From Isoetes taiwanensis (lineage: Eukaryota > Streptophyta > Lycopodiopsida > Isoetales > Isoetaceae), in the NCBI GenBank assembly GCA_021234155.1, contig JAJEKV010000014.1, forward strand, positions 17,346,618-17,410,617: a stretch of DNA of 64,000 nucleotides. Direction: 5' to 3'. Position 1 is the stretch's first letter. The number at the start of each line of letters is the position of its first letter. A program made the translations under genes and the position numbers. The notes under the pieces are model-generated. The model was not told where the DNA came from and searched no databases. It saw nothing but the letters and a program-made list of their open reading frames with translations. Positions 1 to 12,161 of this stretch are shown here, piece after piece.

Positions 1-64
1 GGATCACAACATAATTATCAAGGGACATTGACACATTGACCAATATTTCACATTGACCAATATT

Positions 65-2445
65 TCACAGAATTGTCTCATATTCCACATTGACCAATAT
101 TTCACAAAAGTTAAGTTCATTTCTTATATTCATATGTGCATACAGTTTACTCAAATTACATTCAAATATACAGATTAGATCCATTGTTATTTTCAGGGGC
201 CATTTAACGTGAGACGGATTAATCGGACAAGAGAATCGATCCGGGCCTTGGGGCAAATAGAAAGTGGATTTCCCTTGGGCTAGACAGTCACTCAATTTCT
301 GCAAAACTGTAATGAAACACTGCCGGGTATTATCTATCTCTTCCTTCTGGAACCAATCCCGGGTAATGACAACCTGAAAAAGAACAATCTGAAAAGTGAC
401 CATTCTGAAAAGTGACAATTCTTAAGTCATTCAGAATTGTGATTTACCTGATCTTTGGTGCTGCAAACATCTCGAATAAATCTATTCACATAATTTACCA
501 CATATACACCACAATCTTGGCTGTTATGTTGCTGGGGAGCATCCATCAGTATGCAAGGAGCATTGTGAAGTGCTGATTCCTCGTGCTTCCACCTCTTGAA
601 TAGGTCACTCAAGAACCTGGAAATGTAATCCGAGTTCAATTCCTAAAATAAGAACCTAATTACCTATGCTGAAACCATAAATATGTGTACAACTGAAATA
701 ACTCACAAAGTTATAAAGCCTCGAACATCTGCATGCAGGGGATCATAAGAATCAAAGTGCAAAATGCACGGGCAGGGCTTGTTCAGCTTCTGGCATGCCA
801 ATTGATCAACAACTAATATAAACAGGCTCCAATGGCCACTGCAGTTCGATAAAACTAATCATCATACAATTAAAAATGAAGGGGATCTTTTAACTTCACA
901 AGCAGGTGTTACCTTGCATTAACAGGAATGTAGTAGTACTGAACATGCTGAATTCTCCATTGAGCAGCTTTGCCAAACGGTGATGGCGGGATCAACTTTG
1001 CAAATTGGTCATATGCCCCGCCTAAACCTGCCTTGCTTCCACTTAGAAATAATCCGAATGCAGCAGGGTGAACCATTACATGGTGACATCTCTTCTGAAT
1101 AGGAATCGAATGGACAAGTACCCTGAGGAGAGGATGTGCAAATTAAAACAGAATTCCAATTGTTTGAGCAAAAAAAGTGAACTGTAGTAGCAAAATTACA
1201 CTCACAGTAAAGAAGCTCCAATGCAGTCGGCATCCACCTCGCATGCCAAATCTCCGAGGCCACTTGGAATTGTTTGGAATTTTTGGGCCTCTGCCTCGGT
1301 GATGAAGAACTCCACGGATTGCGATTTGCTGCCCACCTTAAGTAGCGGACTCTCCACAACAATTGGATATGTCAATGTGAAATTAAAGGTCCATCTCTCC
1401 TGTTGCAGACCTCTCTGGTAGGACAGAACAGCAATGTGAAAGGAGGGATCTATGCAATACAAATAATGAAATCTTATCCTGCTGGGTTTTATACTGGAAT
1501 CAACCGGCTCCTCTTCGTCATCAGGCTCGGATTCTTCAGAAATAATATGATTGGGAGCCATGGTAGCAGATTCTCGCCGGGCCTTAGTCGGCTTCGGCTT
1601 CAATGGTGCATCCGAACGATGTGGTGTCCTCCTTTTAACCTGGGGAGATTTCAGATTATCATCTGCAGCAGCCCTGAATTCGGCACTCCAATCGTCTGCG
1701 TCCACTTGGGCCTGCTCGGAATCCCATTTAGGGCTGGGCGGCCAAATTTCCGACTCGGTGACCCCATTGCCATGGCTCCGAGCAATTCGAGCCCGAATTT
1801 CCCTTATTTGCTTCTCCTGGGATTCAAGCTCCTGCTTTCTTTCTCTGAACTGCAAATTGATGAAGTCAGCCGCCCCTTGGGTAGAAGCAATCCAATATCT
1901 ATCCGTTGATCCGCCAATACTGCTGCAGCTTCGTCCTAGTCCTTTGAAGTTTCCTGGTCAAGTCATGGGCGTGCTTTGAATCCGGATCACAAGATCGGCG
2001 CCACACTATCTTCCCATAGTCCCTCTTCTTGGATTCACCCTTGCTGTTGTTGCCAGGAATCCGACCCCTTGGAGCATCGGGGAGCTTGAAATTCTCATAA
2101 ATCTGGTGTGCCCTGAACCTATGATTTTCTAAATCAACCTTTTGTCAGTAGCTCTTATCGCAGACGTCTACCTGGCACCTCCATCTGCGGGCCAACTGAT
2201 CATACCGGTAGTCTGGGGGCTCTTCCTGTGGGTGCTCCAAGAAATCTTCCCTATCAACATCGCCATCCCCTTGAGCCCCATGAATATCCTCCTCCTTGAG
2301 CCTCAACAGAGGCTGGATTTTTATCTGCGGGGGCTCGACAAGCTGTTGTCGGATCAGGCTTTTCGCCCTTTTTCTTCTCTTTGGAAGGGGATTCCACCTC
2401 TGTATCTGATTCAAACCCGACTATATCTCCGAAATATCTAAACAA
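65..2445 (-). pseudogene. Ulp1/SENP-type cysteine protease gene (C48), multi-exon, degenerate
   Basis: A minus-strand split gene. The C48 catalytic set is visible in order: GHWSLFILVV (His, about 800-850), ILHFDSYD (Asp, about 740-770) and DAPQQHNSQDCGVYVVNYV (Gln and Cys, about 500-550). Clear exons are 448-642, the last exon from 373 downward, and one near 915-1125 encoding HVQYYYIPVNAR before a GT donor. An acidic and basic linker exon covers 1202-1855. Ulp1 enzymes cleave SUMO from proteins, but in plant genomes many such genes ride in Mutator- or CACTA-like transposons. The frame breaks near 1908, near 2360 and at the 642/704 exon junction, and a TGA lies in frame near 2138. I therefore call it a decaying, probably transposon-associated copy. 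The protease identity is firm; the 5' end and the element type are not. Confidence 0.7.
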
Positions 2446-2916
2446 GAGAATTTAATCTCCGGGCTTCCGTTCTCATTTATGGAGGTATTCAAGCTAATTT
2501 CCTGACAGATTCGTATCGAGGACACAAGAAAACGTTAAAAACAAAGCAAAGGTTAAAAACAAGAAACCGAATCGGCCCTCTCCTCTTTTTACCTTAAACA
2601 AGTGGCTCCGCAGACCACATGAGGTGTTCGGCGAGCCCCTCCTAAAATTGCACTCCGGCAGAGGGGAATTCCCTCCTCCGAATCACTTGTCCACGTGGCG
2701 GCACATTATTGGCAACGCATCGGCGTAATAACTTCGGTCGTCGGCCTTAAATTTGAAAGGCCCGCTTGGATGCTACCACGGGACGGCTCTCAGAATTGCA
2801 AGGACGGATTTGAGGGCGGGATAACCGACGGTCCGCGATTTGACGACCACGTGGCATCGCGGGCACAACGGCGGTCGGCCGCTGGCGGATAACGGGGGGT
2901 CGTGGGGGGGTGATCC
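2446..2916. other. GC-rich upstream region, no gene seen
   Basis: Between the 5' end of the Ulp1-like gene and the GATCCC tandem array. I see no coding sequence. It may contain the promoter of the minus-strand gene, but no element is clear enough to name. Confidence 0.3.
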
Positions 2917-3280
2917 CGGAGGATGGGATCACAGCCCTGTCATGGATGTGATCCCGGAGGAGGGGATCACCACGGCCGATATCAGGAGAGGATATCGACC
3001 AGTCCCTCGTGATCCCGGAGGAGGGGATCACCACGGCCGATATCGGGAGAGGATATCGACCAATCCCTCGTGATCCCGGAGGAGGGGATCACCACGGCCG
3101 ATATCGGGAGAGGATATCGACCAGGACCTCGTGATCCCGGAGAAGGGGATCACCGAGCGTGATCCCGGAGGAGGGGATCACCACGGCCGATATCGGGAGA
3201 GGATATCGACCAGTCCCTCGTGATCCCGGAGGAGGGGATCAACGAGCGTGATCCCGGAGGAGGGGATCTCTGCGGACGGC
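2917..3280. repeat. 61-bp tandem repeat with GATCCCGGAGGAGGGGATC cores
   Basis: Units begin at about 2919, 2948, 3009, 3070, 3131, 3159, 3220 and 3248. The full unit is 61 bp: an imperfect palindrome GATCCCGGAGGAGGGGATC, then CACGGCCGATATCGGGAGAGG and GATATCGACCAGTCCCTCGT. Units at 3131 and 3220 are cut to 28-29 bp and keep only the GATCCC core, so the array alternates long and short forms. GATCCC-rich sequence continues to about 3430. A related cluster lies at 44,220-44,660. Confidence 0.9.
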
Positions 3281-3430
3281 GGAGATTCGACGGGGTTTCG
3301 GACGGCCCGGATCGACCTGACAGGTACGTGCATGTGTCAGTACGGGAAAATGGGGGTCCCCGAACGGATCCCGTCGAGAACGCCTGGGGATTCCGGAGGA
3401 CGGGATCTCTAGCTCCGGGATCCCCGAATC

Positions 3431-5961
3431 CAGGGTAGAAGTATCTTGAGCCGTCTAAAGAACCCCTTCCCATACGTATTCGTACGCTTTAGGTTAAAAA
3501 AAACCCCTTATCGTCCACTCACATGGTATATACGGCCTACACTATGTGAATCCCCCGGGAAAGAAATGTTACAAAAGGATGCATCTTGTTAGAAATATTC
3601 CATTTGACAATGGTCGTAATCTCTTTCAGAATCTCATTTGCAGCCCAACATTTTCAGTAGGCAGCCTCCTAGTAATAGTTGTCCTTCTTGGATGCTGCAC
3701 AATCTTAGTAGTTGTAACCTTAATGTTGCACAAATATACAAATGTTCATTATCAACACCAGGATATCCTAATAAATCCACAGGAACCCTATGCCAATGTA
3801 GAATCAAGAACCTTGCTATGTGCCTCTCAAGCAGCCATTTGGCTCCAAGCTAGGCTTGGTAAAATACATCAAATAACATCTTTTTTCTTTTATTTGTTAT
3901 TGTAAATATATATCACCTTAATTGACCCCTCGCCATTGCTAGAGAAGATCGCATTCATGGAGTGCCAACTACATCTGTTGCCTCCGTCTTACAGGCATCC
4001 AATATCTTTTCACTCCACCGTCTTAAAGGCATCCAATGTCTTTTTACTCCAGCTTATGTGCCAGTTATAGTAGAACTCTGCCCCGATCCTTTGTTATTAC
4101 CCAACACATTTTGGAACAAAAAGGCCAAAAGTGAGAAAATTAGAGTAATATATCTAAAGAGCAGATTGATCCTACCTCTAAGGAGAAATGATGCTTCATT
4201 TAGATCTAAGTTTACTACATTTGGCCTTATCTTCTGCAAATAGATGGCAGCATCGATCAGGAAGGCCATAAACAATGCAAATTGTATAATACCAGTAGCT
4301 ATCATGCAGAATAAAAGTTTAAATAGAGCCTGACTTCTTCTTGGGAAGACCCAGAATCTAGAAAAAGATTATAATATTATACATATAGATGTGCAAGGAA
4401 AAAAGCACATAGGCAAAGATGGAATATGTAATTGAATCATTTTAAGTGTTGGCTTCATTGTTCCATTTGCACACACAATAGAGTATGGTCATTCTTTTCT
4501 ACAAATAGCAACAAAGACTTAGTTTATCACCATGAGTTTAGGGTTACCATGAGTTTAGGGTTTGTTCCCAATCAAACTGATTACTTCAGACATCACGATA
4601 TTACAACAATTTTCAAATAAACTAATAGTTATGTTGCGCCTCTCATCATGGTCCACAGTTGATTTTGCTGCAGCAATGGCTTTAAAAAGTAGGTAGGTTC
4701 CAATACAGATGTTGCAAAAAGATAGATCTTGTTAGATATTATTCCCCTTTCACAATGATCCTTCTAATCCCTTTCAAAAATAATAAAACAACAACATGGA
4801 TAAAGAAGAAATGGGCCTACTTCAGAGAGCAAATTGATTCGGTTCTTATGAAGGACAGAGACATGCAAAGAGCAAATATCAAAATGGAGCAGATGGATGA
4901 AAGAGCACATATCCTAGGGATTTTTGTACTCGTCACGCATTTCAAAGAACTGCATGTTAGTCTCTTGTCGTTACTTGAAGAGAGAGAACCTAGAAAGAGG
5001 AGATACATGATGAATAAAGGTTTGTACAGATCAATTGCATCTGATCTCTATGCAAATAGTAAACTACACTTACAAAGGAAAGGGCATCCTTCAAAACATA
5101 TCCTACCTAATATGCCATGCCAGAAAAAATATAAATCCCCTAAGGAATAGAACAAGAGTTAAGAAAACAAAATTGTTTTCTTACCTGGCTCATGAATACT
5201 GGAAGTAATCATGCTACACCAAGAGATATGCCAGACCTTGCAGTTCTCGATCTTTTACAATTTGCAGAGGATCCCGATCTAGCCAGGGCAGGCAAAGGTA
5301 TTTTCGTGCCACAAGAAGAGGAAGTAGGGCCGATTGAGCTAGCAAGAGGTGCCGTTGGCATGGCTAGACCTGTGTTCCTGGCTTGGTCTGTGTTCCGGGC
5401 CTCCATGGTGAAAAATAAGGACTACTTACAGTGCGTAATTTAGAATATCTAGCCCAATCTCGAAAATTATTTTCCACCTAGAAACCTTAACCTAAATCGA
5501 AAAAGCAATGAAACTCTAAAACCACAAATTATTTCTTTTCGATTTTTAGATAATCGGAATCTTTTTTCGGCCACTAAACCCTTCAAAGTAGGAAATGGTG
5601 CTAAGAAAAATTCCAAAAACCTTTTTAGCCAAACTGGAAAATCCCAAATTAACAAGATTGATATGTTTTTCACAACCAAAACCAAAGATTATTCTTTGAG
5701 ACAAATTGACGAGGTGTTTGGAAACATATTGGTTCTCGAGGTGTTTATGGCATTTAAAAGGGGAATTGTGATTCAGGGGGCATTTTGTGAAATATTTCAT
5801 TATGGATAATTACAAATATTTATTCTGCACAAAATATTCATCAAATTATAGTACATGGGAAAGGCAACTTTGTTCACATGCTAAGAATGGGGATTTCACA
5901 TTAACTTGGTTTGTGGGATGTTGTAAGAATTGAAATGAGAGAAAAGAAGTGATGTGAAATG
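3431..5961. other. AT-rich stretch with short open frames, no recognised gene
   Basis: Several 70-130-codon open frames occur, some with hydrophobic stretches (3546-3905 plus; 4054-4305 minus). None matches a family I know, and none is supported by a convincing exon structure. Treated as intergenic or intronic. Confidence 0.3.
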
Positions 5962-6056
5962 GGAAGGGGGAGGGCATTCTTGCCAGCTCCCTAACCTGCA
6001 GAATCCAGGAGCGTCCATGCAGGTCAGGGGGCTGGCAAGAATGCCCGACCCCTTCC
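5962..6056. other. 95-nt near-perfect hairpin (candidate small-RNA precursor or mini foldback)
   Basis: The arm GGGCATTCTTGCCAGCTCCC plus TAACCTGCA (5972-6000) pairs with 6018-6046 over 29 bp with two mismatches. The loop is 17 nt (6001-6017). GGAAGGGG on one side and CCCCTTCC on the other extend the stem outward to about 39 bp. Length and pairing are in the range of plant miRNA precursors. Neither arm matches a conserved plant miRNA that I can recall. A second inverted pair, GACGTCAAGGTAAG (about 6065) and CTTACCTTGACGTA (about 6158), lies just downstream. Confidence 0.55.
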
Positions 6057-6325
6057 TATTCCATGACGTCAAGGTAAGATTGTCTTATTCTACAGGTTTT
6101 GGGCAGGCCATTTGTTATCTAGAATGATCTCAAATTTTGCAAGAACTCAAGACCACTTACCTTGACGTATTTAGATAGCACTCTTGATGAAGAAGACCAA
6201 GGTACATGCATGAATATGCCACTATAAAGTCTTTATATAAAAATTTACTCTTCTAAAGACGGTAAGCAATGAGGCATAAAGTTATTTGCATGATTGAAGA
6301 AAGGTTTTGAAGGTTTAATAAGATA

Positions 6326-6353
6326 CTAGTTATGGTGCCCGGCGTTGCCGGGC
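6326..6353 (-). mobile_element. Helitron 3' terminus
   Basis: Read on the minus strand this is a GC-rich hairpin GCCCGGC-AAC-GCCGGGC (6337-6353), then ACCATAA and a terminal CTAG abutting a T. That is the diagnostic Helitron 3' end, with insertion between A and T. The 5' TC end was not located, so the element's length is unknown. Only the terminus is called. Confidence 0.7.
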
Positions 6354-7681
6354 TTTCTTACAATTTGAAACGGTGGTTGTTTGATTGTTGGCTAGAATAA
6401 AGAATGTGGCAATCTTTATACTTAACATGATGCTAAAAAGGAAGGAATGTGTGAACATGAGTGTGTGGGGCATTATTGTATGTTTTGCATTTATTTGTTG
6501 TGTAATATAAATGCCAAAGAAGACTCCTTTAGCTACATCATGCATCATGATATAAAATAGATAGAACTGTCAGGAAGACATAAGTACTATTATAGTCTAG
6601 GCAATATATTGAGTAATCTTAATAGAGCAATCAATGGGATTGTATTCAAATTTATCATGGCCACTATTTTAGTGATAGTTTGGTTTAGGGTAGCATTATT
6701 AGTTTGGTTTAGGATAGCATTGTCTACATAGTCAGACGTTATGCAATGGCGCCTAAAGCATATGTCAAAAGTGGCATTTAGAATTTTTACCAAAATTTTA
6801 AAGCCCCATATTGGCATTTGTAAAGTGTATCAAACTATTCAACGGTTATGACCTTGTACGTACATGTTTTTGTAGAAAATATGCATTGAATAGTCTTTGT
6901 CAAATGGGTAACATATAATTCAATTGTTTATGAGCTTATTAAGTTGTAGTGAACCCAATTGCCATTTGTTTGGCATGTAAAGTAGTTCGTATGTAGGTCT
7001 TTAAGGTGCAATAAACCCAAACATCTTCAATTACCTAGATTGTTTATTAGTTTGGTGGTACATATTGAGTTTGTTGGCATGTATAATGAAGTCTACATTG
7101 CAGAAAAAAGGGGAAATGATTAACATCCTTCGTAGAAATCACGTGACTATACTTCGCCAAAGCTTTTAGCATTACAATTTTACATTCTAGTTGTATGAGA
7201 CTTAAGAACGCTTTGTACTAATAAAACAAAACCACCATATTGAAATATGATTAGTGAAATAAAGATGATACATGGGAACAAAACTCCTATTTGCACCTAT
7301 CGAGGACATGCAATGATAAATCTCACACACTTTGACGTGGGGTTCTGTTTCTACTCTTATTTTAAATGATGGATAAAGGATAAGTGGTTGAAATAGTACA
7401 TAGTGATGAATTTAATGTGATCACGTAAAATGGAATTAATGTTATGCCCAACATGAATATGACCTCCAAGGAGAAAGATGACAGATTTCATGTGGTCAAA
7501 AAATTTGATGTTGAGTACAACATGAATTCAACCTCCAAGGCATAAGATTAAAATCTTATATTATAAAGTTTTAGCGTATGTCTTGCATCAAACCCTAATT
7601 TAGATAGTTGAGATTGTCTGATTGCATTCAAAGGCCGAGATTTATCGCACAACTTCCCACCACCGTGATTGGCCATGCTCT
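6354..7681. other. AT-rich interior between two Helitron ends
   Basis: Lies between the two outward-facing Helitron 3' termini. No Rep/helicase coding sequence and no other recognised gene were seen. Any Helitron here would be non-autonomous. Confidence 0.35.
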
Positions 7682-9250
7682 GATCTCTTAAGAGGAAAGG
7701 GAAAATGACAGAGAAAAGGGCAAAGTGAGAGGCAAAAAGGCACGGGTAAAAGGGAAAGACGGAGAAGGGAAAAGGAAAGGGAAAAGAGCACGAAAAAGGG
7801 AAAGAAAAAGAAAGGGAGAAAAAGGAAGGAAAAAAGGACACTATGAAAAGGAGAAGGGGGAAAGGGTGAGGACATAATAAGGGAAAAGAAAAGGGGAAGG
7901 GAGGAAAAGGAAGAAAAATAGGGCAACGGGAAAAAAGGTGAAGACAGAAAGGGTGACGGAAGGGAAAAAGGGGAAGATAAGAATGATGGAGAGAAGGAAA
8001 AAAGGGCATGGAAAAATAGAAAGGGAAGGAAAAAGGAAAAAGGAGGCGAAAAAGGGAAAATGGCATGAGGAAAAGGGAGAGGAAAATGAGAGAGGATGAA
8101 GAAAGTGGCACGAGAAGAGGAAAAGGGTGAGGAAAGGAAAAAAAGAAAGGGAAAAAGAGATGGAAAAAGGGAAAAGGGAAAAGCGAAAAGCAAAAAGAGA
8201 ACAGAAAACATGGAATAGGAAAAGAGGAAAAGGGAAAAGGGGAAGAGGGTGGGAAAAGGAGGAAAAAGGGCATGTGAAAAAGGGGAAAAAATGGAATGGA
8301 AAAAGGGTGGGAAAATGGAAAGGAAAAGAGAGAAGGAAAAAAAAAGAGTGGAAAGGAAAGAGGAAAAGTGCATGGAAAAAGAGAAAAAGATGAAAAAAAG
8401 AAGGAAAAAGGAAATGGGAGGCGAAAAGGGAAAGGGGAAAGAAAAAAGAACACGAGGAATAAGGAGGGAAAATGGAAAAGAAGAAGGGAAAAAAAACGGA
8501 AAAAAAAGAAGAGGAAATGGTGAGGAAAGGGTAAAAATAAAGGGAAAAAGAGCATGGGGAAAGGGAAAAGAAAACGAAAAAAGGGGAATAGGGACGGGGA
8601 AGAGGGGAAGAGGGTAGGGAAAGGCGGAAGAAAAGGCAAGTAAAAAAAAAGTGGAAAAAAAGGAATGGAAAAATACATGGGAAAAAGGGAAAAGGAAAAA
8701 GGAAAGGGAAAGGGAAAGGGAAAGGGAAAGGGAAAGAGAAAAGAGAAAAGGAAGGGGGGAAGGAAAGAGGAAAAGGGCACAGGAAAAAGGGAAAGGGTGG
8801 GGAAATGATGAAAAAAGAAGGAAAGGGAAAAAGAAAAAGGGAGGCAGAAAGAGGAAGAAGAAAATGAGAAAAAAGAGACATGAGATAAAGAAGAAGAGGG
8901 TGAGGAGAGGAAGAAAAACATAAAAAAAAAGGTGGGGAAAAGGGAATGCAAAAAGGGCATGAGAAAAGGGAAGGGAAAAGAGAAAAGCAAAAGGAATGGA
9001 AAAAGGAAAGGGAAAAAAGAGCATGAGAAAAATGGGAAGGGTGGAGAAAGGTGAAAAGGGAAGGAAAAAAGCCGTCAAAAAAAGGGAAAGGGAAAGGGAA
9101 AAATGAGAAGGAGAAAAGGAAAGAAAAGAGGAGGGAGAAAAGGGTAAAAAAGAAAAGAAAAAAAAAGAGAGAAGGAGAAAAGTAAATGTGCAGGGAAAAT
9201 AAGAAAAGGGAAAAAAGAAAGTGCGTAAGAAAATGAGAAAAAAAAGAATT
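7682..9250 (+). repeat. 1.57-kb polypurine tract, degenerate (GGGAAA)-type repeat
   Basis: The plus strand is overwhelmingly A and G, built from variants of AAAGGG and GGGAAA. A clean stretch of about eight GGGAAA units sits near 8704-8740. Islands such as GGCATGG and GGCACG recur through it. The long minus-strand open frames here encode only Phe/Pro/Ser/Leu runs and come from the lack of purine-strand stops, so they are not genes. It probably grew from a hexamer microsatellite inside the Helitron-flanked interval. Such tracts can form triplex (H-)DNA. Confidence 0.9.
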
Positions 9251-9371
9251 ACAGGATAGAGCAAAGGGAAGGTTATCAAATGCACAAAAACCTCTTATAG
9301 CCTAGATATGATGGACTTGGTTAATGAGTCTGAGCTGAATAGGTTTCCATCCACAAATATTCCCAACATTT

Positions 9372-9399
9372 GCCCAGCAACGCTGGGCACCATTACTAG
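9372..9399 (+). mobile_element. Helitron 3' terminus
   Basis: Hairpin GCCCAGC-AAC-GCTGGGC (9372-9388), then ACCATTA and CTAG followed by T. It is the same design as the minus-strand terminus at 6326 and nearly the same sequence, so the two are related but in opposite orientation. The 5' end was not found. Confidence 0.7.
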
Positions 9400-9548
9400 T
9401 CATTAGATAATAGGCATCGAGTGCCCAATATCGGAGACATAACAATATTGAAGACTCTACTTCCTGACAAAACAAATTAGAGGATCAAAGTTGAAAATAT
9501 TGTGTTATTAACCTAACTTTTGCTCCAGCCTATAAGCATGTGAACAAA

Positions 9549-11286
9549 TTTTTTTTTTTTTTTTTTGAAGGACGACAAGCTTTATTCACCAACTAAAAAC
9601 TAGAGCAACATAAAATGCAAAGACAGGATTATAACCCCAAAGGACAAACCGATCCAACCGGAAAGCACAACCACCGCCCTATGCAAAAGAATGAATCTGA
9701 AGGTAAGTATGCCAGATCAGTACTTTCTTCTCTTGATCAAGAGAAGAACAATTGTAAGCCATAACAATTTTATTTTGCGCCTACTGAAGAACAATCTCAT
9801 CTGCAGTATTTACACCCTTAAAGATAAACAACCTCCTTCTCTTCCGTGATTGACCATAAAAGCCACCACATGCGAGATGAAAAGCTCGTTTTAAGTAGTT
9901 TGGGCCAAGCATCGGGATAGATAGCAAGCAAAATTTGTCGGGCTAGATCGAGACGCGCCAAATAGGGTCAACAACCAAGACCATATCTCTCCGGGCCAGC
10001 TCACACAAGAAAAACAATGCTCAATACTCTCAACCCTTTGTTGGCATAAAGGATGAGCTCAAATCCGATTATCCATTTTATGGACTAACCTGACTGACTC
10101 CACGAGACATCTATGGATCACTTGCCACCACAAAACTACTACTTTGGGATGAAGCGGCTTATCCCATACCCATATCCAAACACTTTTCCATTGTGGATGA
10201 GGGACCTGAAGATGCCACCTATTAGATGGAGGCAAGATTTCAGAATGCAAAAGCAATTTATACATAGAAGATACAAACCGCCCTGGCTGGATATCCTGAT
10301 GGCAACCCCATACGACGACTACCTCAATCCGTGGACCGTAATCTTGTGGCAACAATGCAAAGAATATGATTCCGCATTACCTGTCCCATCTCAGTATTTA
10401 CAACAAGAACTTTGTTCTAAATGCTTCCCATGACATGAGATGACCAGACTCATACCAAGCTGCAATAGTGCTTATACTAGCTGCTATCCATCGTCGTTGT
10501 GTCTTTGGATGAACAACCACACTTAGAGGCACATTCGGGAGTGTCCCGCAAAGGAATCCACCAAAGATGGACAAATCAAGACATGCCTCGGGATTAATAT
10601 GGAAAGAGACCGACAAAGTGTCCCAAGGCAAAGAAGCAACCCCTTTAGAAAGGGGAGAAGCATTAGGATACTGGGATGCATATGATAAAGCAAAGCCCAA
10701 GGAAGGAGGGGCTTAATGGTGGCCTTATGAAATGGGAGACAATCTTTGAATCGAACGCACACCAACAACCTCGGGCCGAGAATCATCCTTACCAATGAAA
10801 ATCCTCCAAATAAACTTTGATATCATCGCCTTGCTTTGGAGGTAAAAATCCAACATACCAAGACCACCACGCCTTTAGGTCTAATGCATTTCTCCCAAGC
10901 TACCTTGACCACCGCCTCCTAACTCATTTCCACCCCAAATAAAATTTCGACGATATGCAATAATCTCCTCCATCTTACACCGCGGAGACTAAAAAGCGAG
11001 ACGCCATGTAGACATGAGTATTACTAAGAACACATTTAGCCACGATGATTCTACCGCATGGACAGGTTTAGTCAGATTCTACCAAAACAAGTGCTTTTGC
11101 AACCCACTAATGATTTCATCCCAAGCATCCAAGCGGACGTGAATTCCAAGCGGGATACCAAGCAACTTTGTGGTATTGCCATGCGTAAGAATCTTCCATG
11201 GATAGTCCAAAATATGAGGGAGGGATGGGATGCGTCCCGCGTCCATTAAAGTCGTACATTTTTGCCACCCTACAGGAACTCCTGAT
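9549..11286 (-). mobile_element. 5'-truncated LINE with 13-bp target-site duplication
   Basis: A non-LTR retrotransposon on the minus strand. Its poly(A) tail appears as about 18 T at 9549-9566. The 13-bp repeat GCATGTGAACAAA flanks it at 9536-9548 and 11,287-11,299. Coding remnants read from 11,280 downward: PSLPHILDYPWKILTHGNTT and LGIPLGIHVRLDAWDEIISG (C-terminal part of the reverse transcriptase ORF), then a zf-RVT-like segment near 10,100-10,300 (VWDKPLHPKVVVLWWQVIHR). Frames are broken throughout, so it is dead. The 5' part of ORF2 and all of ORF1 are missing, which is typical of truncated target-primed insertion. Confidence 0.85.
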
Positions 11287-11299
11287 GCATGTGAACAAA

Positions 11300-12160
11300 A
11301 ATGATTGATCATTGATAACAATTGCAAGCAACAAAAATGATATTCAAATTTATCCATCCTTGAATGCCCTCTATTCTTTGCCGCATGTAATAATATGCTT
11401 CTAATGCTTCCTGGTTCTAAAGCCAATCGAATCGAAACCAATTAAGTAGAAAGCTTTTTTATTTAAAAATGCATTTTGGACTTCTTGCTACCATAATAGG
11501 GAAGGCCACATCTCGAAGAGCATGATATCTCTGAAGTGCAACGAACAAATATAATTTGTCTTGTCTTTGTCATGGTCAGACTTGTGAAAACTCATTCTAG
11601 GGTATTTTCGGCAATCATGGTAATAAAACAACAATATTGATGGAGCAGTCCAAGTAAATCCAAGATTCTAGGAAGGGACTCGCAAAGAACACAAAATCCG
11701 GCCGATAGATAGACAGGCTTGTCATTCATCACAGCAGCAGTATACAATGTGTAGGAAAATCTGAATGGGGAGCTGACCATAGGAACAATGTCTACCTACC
11801 CCATAAATAAAATAAGAAAATATGCAAAGGCAAGGGAGAGGACAATGGCGACAACTTCTCATCGATAAAAAGCCCCACCCTTTCGGGTTTTCGAGGAAAA
11901 CCCTAATGAGAAATGGTCGCTAACGGCCTCGAAGATGCCCTGAAGAGCAAGGTAGGAAATTGGTGAAGCCAGCCAAAGCGCACATCAACGCCATGGAATG
12001 TGTGAAACCTGAAAAAAGGAGAAATGTCTAGAAAGTACCCAGTAAACCTTAGGAAAAATAGATACAACCATGGCAGGCGAACACCCCCTAATAGCCCACA
12101 GAAAGCAAAAAAACCCATTAGACATTAGGAACCATAAATGAACATATATAAAAAAACGAA
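11300..12160. other. Repeat-rich non-coding region
   Basis: No gene seen. It contains one copy (about 11,660-11,705) of a sequence reading GGAAGGGACTCGCAAAGAAC that recurs at about 12,495-12,530, so it is part of a local dispersed repeat. Confidence 0.4.
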
Positions 12161-12161
12161 A

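Noticed and set aside
4530-4565. TTTAGGG telomere-like words
   Set aside because: Only two copies separated by other sequence; chance or a short local duplication.
7548-9285. Minus-strand open frames of 346-547 codons, and plus-strand Lys/Glu/Arg-rich frames
   Set aside because: They are low-complexity translations of the polypurine tract (Phe/Ser/Pro/Leu only on one strand, Lys/Arg/Glu/Gly on the other), with no domain or codon structure.
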